Positions 5,033 through 6,865 of a DNA stretch of 6,865 bases are shown here, piece after piece. The DNA lies in the NCBI GenBank assembly GCA_948571325.1, contig CAOZKB010000054.1, positions 1 through 6,865 of the forward strand, in the 5' to 3' direction. A program made the translations under genes and the position numbers. This DNA comes from an uncultured Candidatus Saccharibacteria bacterium (GTDB lineage: Bacteria; Patescibacteriota; Saccharimonadia; Saccharimonadales; Saccharimonadaceae). Below the pieces are notes generated by a model that saw only the letters and a program-made list of their open reading frames with translations, was not told where the DNA came from and made no database searches. Each line of letters begins with the position of its first letter. Within the stretch, counting starts at the first letter, position 1.

Positions 5033-5107
5033 AGGGGCGTAGTACAACGGCTAGTATAGCGGTCTCCAAAACCGTAGATCTTGGTTCGATTCCGAGCGCC
5101 CCTGCCA
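5033..5107 (+). tRNA. tRNA-Trp (anticodon CCA)
   Basis: 75 nt with encoded CCA. Acceptor AGGGGCG pairs with CGCCCCT (5097-5103), discriminator G, then CCA. The anticodon stem GCGGT/ACCGT holds CTCCAAA, with CCA at 5066-5068. The T-loop TTCGATT and a GG-containing D-loop are canonical. CCA reads UGG only, in agreement with UGA being used as a stop in this window. Confidence 0.95.
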
Positions 5108-5129
5108 AGCCGAATATAAATCACTAAAT

Positions 5130-5164
5130 TGTTCGTTTGACCCCTGTTGAACGGACATTTTTTT
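5130..5164 (+). terminator. intrinsic terminator of tRNA-Trp
   Basis: TGTTCGTT (5130-5137) pairs with AACGGACA (5150-5157), with one G-T wobble and a 12-nt loop, followed by seven T (5158-5164). It lies 22 nt after the tRNA CCA end. Confidence 0.78.
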
Positions 5165-5172
5165 GTTATAAT
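5164..5172 (+). promoter_or_regulatory. orphan extended -10 element (TGTTATAAT) with no gene downstream on its strand
   Basis: A perfect TGTTATAAT begins on the last T of the tRNA-Trp terminator T-run. Transcription would start near 5179 and run towards the 3' end of the minus-strand gene at 5300-5557. It could drive a small RNA or an antisense transcript, or be a chance match in AT-rich DNA. Confidence 0.35.
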
Positions 5173-5299
5173 ATGGTTAGCAGACAATTTTGACTATTTT
5201 TTGCACGAGATAGTTAAACGGAAAAATAGAATTTTACCAATAAAGACAAAAGTGATTGGTTTTGGGTTGTTTTTTGGCTTATTTTTGGTTTGGAGGGGC
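5173..5299. other. AT-rich non-coding stretch, possible small RNA
   Basis: No credible ORF is present on either strand. The only structure seen is a weak hairpin, ACCAAT (5236-5241) with ATTGGT (5255-5260), followed on the plus strand by TTTGGG and a run of T at 5270-5275. Together with the promoter-like element at 5164-5172 this could bound an RNA of about 95 nt. The evidence is thin. Confidence 0.2.
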
Positions 5300-5557
5300 T
5301 TATTCAACTTGGAAACTGCCGGTTTGGAAGATTTGGTCGGCGGGGTAGCCCTGATCGAGGAGATGTTGGATCAGAGCGCCGGCGACGGCAGAAAGTAGGA
5401 TTTTGGCGGTGGTGGAAAGGTCTTTGAGCTGGACGATTGCGGTGGCTTCCATGTGGCCGAGGTGGTAGGTTTTACCTCTTAATTCGTCGAAGGTTTCACT
5501 GGCGGCCCAGATAATGCTGTCGGAATTTGGGCCGAGGGTGTAGTGAATAGTGGTCAT
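5300..5557 (-). CDS. hypothetical protein, 85 residues
   Basis: I do not recognise this protein. It starts MTTIHYTLGP, with no signal peptide and no Cys. The middle (32-46, HLGHMEATAIVQLKD) is mixed polar and hydrophobic. A probable amphipathic or hydrophobic helix at about 49-69 contains TTAKILLSAVAGALIQHLL, followed by a short end DQGYPADQIFQTGSFQVE. The helix is short and includes Lys and Gln, so a true membrane segment is doubtful; a small soluble alpha/beta protein is likelier. Support for coding: a good Shine-Dalgarno sequence AGAGGA (5571-5566) 8 nt before the ATG at 5557, an upstream extended -10, and balanced amino acid composition. No clear terminator follows. A competing plus-strand frame here lacks a start signal. 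Confidence 0.7.
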   Translation of the reverse strand: MTTIHYTLGPNSDSIIWAASETFDELRGKTYHLGHMEATAIVQLKDLSTTAKILLSAVAGALIQHLLDQGYPADQIFQTGSFQVE

Positions 5558-5636
5558 GTTAGTTATCCTCTAAAATTGAAGAAAAAAGGGATTTTGGAGC
5601 TTGGAAAAAGAATAATATCTCTGTTGTCATGATTTT

Positions 5637-5645
5637 ATTATAACA
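5637..5645 (-). promoter_or_regulatory. extended -10 promoter of the 85-residue protein gene (TGTTATAAT)
   Basis: Minus strand TGTTATAAT at 5645-5637. The start near 5630 gives a leader of about 73 nt, the longest predicted 5' UTR of a protein gene in this window. I see no riboswitch-like structure in it. The -35 is poor. Confidence 0.6.
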
Positions 5646-5696
5646 TTGCTGAGAATTTTATGAGCGTAGAAACTGAATGAAAATGATGGTTGGAAG

Positions 5697-6233
5697 CTAA
5701 GGCTTAGAAAGTTTAGATGGCTTCTGGAGGCAAGTGAGGAGCTTTGTGAGGAGAGGGCGCAAAAGAAGATAGAGGAGGTAGCCAATACAGCCACCGAGGA
5801 CATTGGTGATGATGTCGGTAATGTCGGAGGAACGAAAGCCGTTGATTAGGGGTTGGAGCGTTTCGATACAAAAACTAAGGATAAAAGTATAGAGAAGGGT
5901 GGTTAAAAAAGAAGGTGCTGGATGTTTAGTAAGCGGCAACAAGAAGCCGAAGGGGATGGTCATAACGATATTAAGGACAATTTGGCGTATAAAATCACCG
6001 TGGCCAGCAGTAACGTCAATGAAGGGGATAAGATTCATGGGTGTATAGGGGTGATTAAAGATGAAAGGAAGAGATGTGAGAATTGGCATGAGGGTAAAAT
6101 AGAGAACAAAAGTGAGGTAGATATACATAAGTGTACGTGTAAAAAGAATGTCTCGATTTTGAGATTTCCAGCGGGAGTAAAAAATGGAAAAATAAATTAG
6201 AGCTAACGCAGTAAAATCGAGCAGTATTTTCAT
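5697..6233 (-). CDS. VanZ-like family membrane protein
   Basis: 178 residues, recognised as VanZ-like (PF04892). Hydrophobic segments at about 3-20, 33-53, 84-101, 108-128 and 143-160. Conserved elements in family order: NLIPF (67-71), LNIVMTIPFGFLLPL (87-101), E124 in SFCIETLQ, and RSSDITDIITNVLG (134-147). A Lys-rich cytoplasmic tail follows. VanZ gives low-level teicoplanin resistance in enterococci; most chromosomal family members have no known role, though some are linked to cell-envelope integrity. Nothing else here suggests glycopeptide resistance. The ATG at 6233 has no Shine-Dalgarno sequence and overlaps the stop of an 11-codon upstream frame (ATGA overlap). An insertion-sequence remnant lies just upstream, so its promoter's upstream flank may have been changed. 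Confidence 0.85.
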   Translation of the reverse strand: MKILLDFTALALIYFSIFYSRWKSQNRDILFTRTLMYIYLTFVLYFTLMPILTSLPFIFNHPYTPMNLIPFIDVTAGHGDFIRQIVLNIVMTIPFGFLLPLTKHPAPSFLTTLLYTFILSFCIETLQPLINGFRSSDITDIITNVLGGCIGYLLYLLLRPLLTKLLTCLQKPSKLSKP

Positions 6234-6265
6234 GAGTTAAAAGAATTGTGGGTTAAATAATCCAT
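6230..6265 (-). CDS. possible 11-codon leader ORF overlapping the VanZ-like start
   Basis: The minus-strand frame ATG (6265-6263) encodes MDYLTHNSFNS and ends with TGA at 6232-6230, overlapping the VanZ-like ATG as ATGA. The predicted transcription start of the TGTTATACT promoter falls on this ATG, so it would be read as a leaderless start and could couple translation to the VanZ-like gene, which lacks its own ribosome-binding site. Short frames arise by chance easily, so confidence is low. Confidence 0.3.
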   Translation of the reverse strand: MDYLTHNSFNS

Positions 6266-6271
6266 AGTATT

Positions 6272-6280
6272 AGTATAACA
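6272..6280 (-). promoter_or_regulatory. extended -10 promoter of the VanZ-like gene (TGTTATACT)
   Basis: Minus strand TGTTATACT at 6280-6272, identical to the element of GH57 gene 2. The start is predicted near 6265. The -35 position (about 6300-6295) is poor and lies within 10 bp of the presumed insertion-sequence end. Confidence 0.6.
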
Positions 6281-6409
6281 TAGTGTAAGTTGGACGGGAG
6301 ATTTAGGGTGTTAGCTCAACAAATATATGAGAATTACTTAAATAAAAACCCCTTGAGGTTGTATAGTTAGAGTTGTAAGGCATCAACTAATACATCGAGA
6401 GGAGTTATT

Positions 6410-6529
6410 TTGAGTATAACACAAGAAATGCGCTATCGCGACAGTGTGCTGAGGTATGCTGAGAGGCATAGTGTAGCTAAAGCAGCAGTTAAGTTCAATG
6501 AGCCAGATAAAAAACTATCAGACTTCTAA
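6410..6529 (+). pseudogene. transposase N-terminal fragment (HTH part)
   Basis: Frame TTG 6410 to TAA 6527-6529, 39 residues. TQEMRYRDSVLRYAERHS and VAKAAVKFN resemble the N-terminal helix-turn-helix of integrase-core transposases, which normally continues with a segment like NRQYIYRWKKRYDGS. Here the resemblance stops after KFN (residue 30) and nine unrelated residues lead to a stop. A strong Shine-Dalgarno sequence GAGAGGAG (6397-6404) lies 5 nt before the TTG; an ATG at 6428 is too far from it. Confidence 0.75.
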
Positions 6530-6865
6530 ACTCTATCAATTTACAGCCATAGACACTTTCTCAAGACTACGTATGCTAGAAGGTTACCTTGAGCAGAGTA
6601 CCTATACTGCATGGTTGTTTCTCGTTCAGGTTTTGTCCTTCTATAAAGCCCATGGAATAGAGGTCAAAATGTTTCAGACCGACAATGGTCCCATCTTTAC
6701 TAATCGCTTTTTAACTACCAATAAGGATAAGCTTACTCTCTTTGAACAAGAGCTAAAGAAACGACATATACGTTATAAGACCATTAAGACGTATACACCA
6801 AAACATAATGGTAAAGTTGAACGTTCCCATCGCGAAGACCAACGGCGCCTCTATTCTGAGATGAT
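6498..6865 (+). pseudogene. transposase catalytic-core fragment (DDE/rve), runs off the right edge
   Basis: An open frame from ATG 6498 (open from 6477) to the window end, 122 residues, one frame off the HTH fragment. YQFTAIDTFSRLR (13-25), QTDNGPIF (60-67, second catalytic D62) and YTPKHNGKVERSHRED (99-114, catalytic E108) are the rve/DDE core of IS481- or IS3-like transposases. The segment that should carry the linker, the DNA-binding half and the first catalytic Asp (before the TAID block) is absent, so about 130-150 residues appear deleted between the HTH and this core. It cannot encode a complete DDE triad as it stands. No Shine-Dalgarno sequence precedes 6498. Confidence 0.8.

Larger units (their letters stand above)
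6309..6865 (+). mobile_element. degenerate insertion sequence, partial (integrase-core DDE type, IS481-like)
   Basis: A transposase N-terminal HTH fragment and a DDE catalytic fragment lie in different frames within a short distance, showing a decayed IS. The left end is unknown; TGTTAGCTCAAC at 6309-6320 is a guess based on the TG-type ends common in this group. The right end lies outside the window. The plus strand here does not show the G over C excess of the flanking DNA, in agreement with a foreign origin. A possible -35 (TTGAGG, 6353-6358) precedes the transposase, but no convincing -10 was seen. Confidence 0.75.

Noticed and set aside
5147..5398. 83-residue plus-strand reading frame
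   Set aside because: It starts with TTG inside the tRNA-Trp terminator, has no ribosome-binding site, and its second half is the complement of the better-supported minus-strand gene at 5300-5557.
5922..6200. 92-residue plus-strand frame
   Set aside because: It lies opposite the VanZ-like gene, whose motifs and membrane segments are clear; the plus frame is a shadow.
5697..6233. Glycopeptide resistance cluster
   Set aside because: Only a VanZ-like protein is present; no vanHAX, vanRS or vanY homologue is seen, and VanZ-like proteins are widespread without resistance.
1..6865. CRISPR array, toxin-antitoxin or phage defence system
   Set aside because: No regularly spaced direct repeats, and no paired small genes or nuclease/helicase motifs were seen on either strand.

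Overview
The window looks like chromosomal DNA of a small-genome patescibacterium (CPR bacterium), most likely a Saccharibacteria (TM7) relative. This assignment is an inference. It rests on a Cys-free ribosomal protein L33 with a long basic tail ending near LGRNEVKEKKR, GH57 family proteins without signal peptides, very short intergenic spaces, many mRNAs with minimal or no leader, and a transposase of a type I associate with CPR genomes. TGA is used as a stop codon (GH57 gene 1), so the UGA=Gly code of SR1/Gracilibacteria does not apply here.

Layout. 1-163 holds nested inverted repeats (11-80) and a long hairpin-like inverted repeat (86-130) that abuts the promoter of the first gene. 164-1675 (+) is a GH57 alpha-amylase-type protein. 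1781-1990 (-) is rpmG copy A. 2056-2637 (-) is a CmpB-type (PF06541) membrane protein. 2731-2815 (-) is tRNA-Tyr(GUA) and 2917-2992 (+) is tRNA-Thr(UGU); their divergent promoters overlap. 3093-3302 (+) is rpmG copy B. 3398-4930 (-) is a second, degenerate GH57 paralogue. 5033-5107 (+) is tRNA-Trp(CCA). 5300-5557 (-) is an 85-residue protein I do not recognise. 5697-6233 (-) is a VanZ-like membrane protein. From about 6309 to the right edge lies a broken insertion sequence, with its transposase split and internally deleted.

The most striking feature is the architecture of 164-4930. A convergent GH57/rpmG pair occurs twice in mirror orientation around a core of CmpB, tRNA-Tyr and tRNA-Thr. This is an inverted segmental duplication. 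The two L33 proteins differ at only 3 of 69 residues and share promoter design. The two GH57 proteins have diverged strongly: copy 2 has HCP instead of HQP and Asp at the position of the catalytic Glu. Both GH57 proteins keep a low-complexity C-terminal tail with two short conserved motifs (VxVNF and terminal KLVIE).

Other points: the tRNA-Thr has an abnormal T-loop and a matching D-loop change; every native transcription unit appears to use an extended -10 promoter (TGnTAnnnT); both rpmG genes appear to be leaderless; and a mini-ORF overlaps the vanZ-like start. There is no single multi-gene operon with an obvious joint pathway. The window holds mostly single-gene transcription units: translation parts (L33, three tRNAs), alpha-glucan-related proteins (GH57) and membrane proteins.
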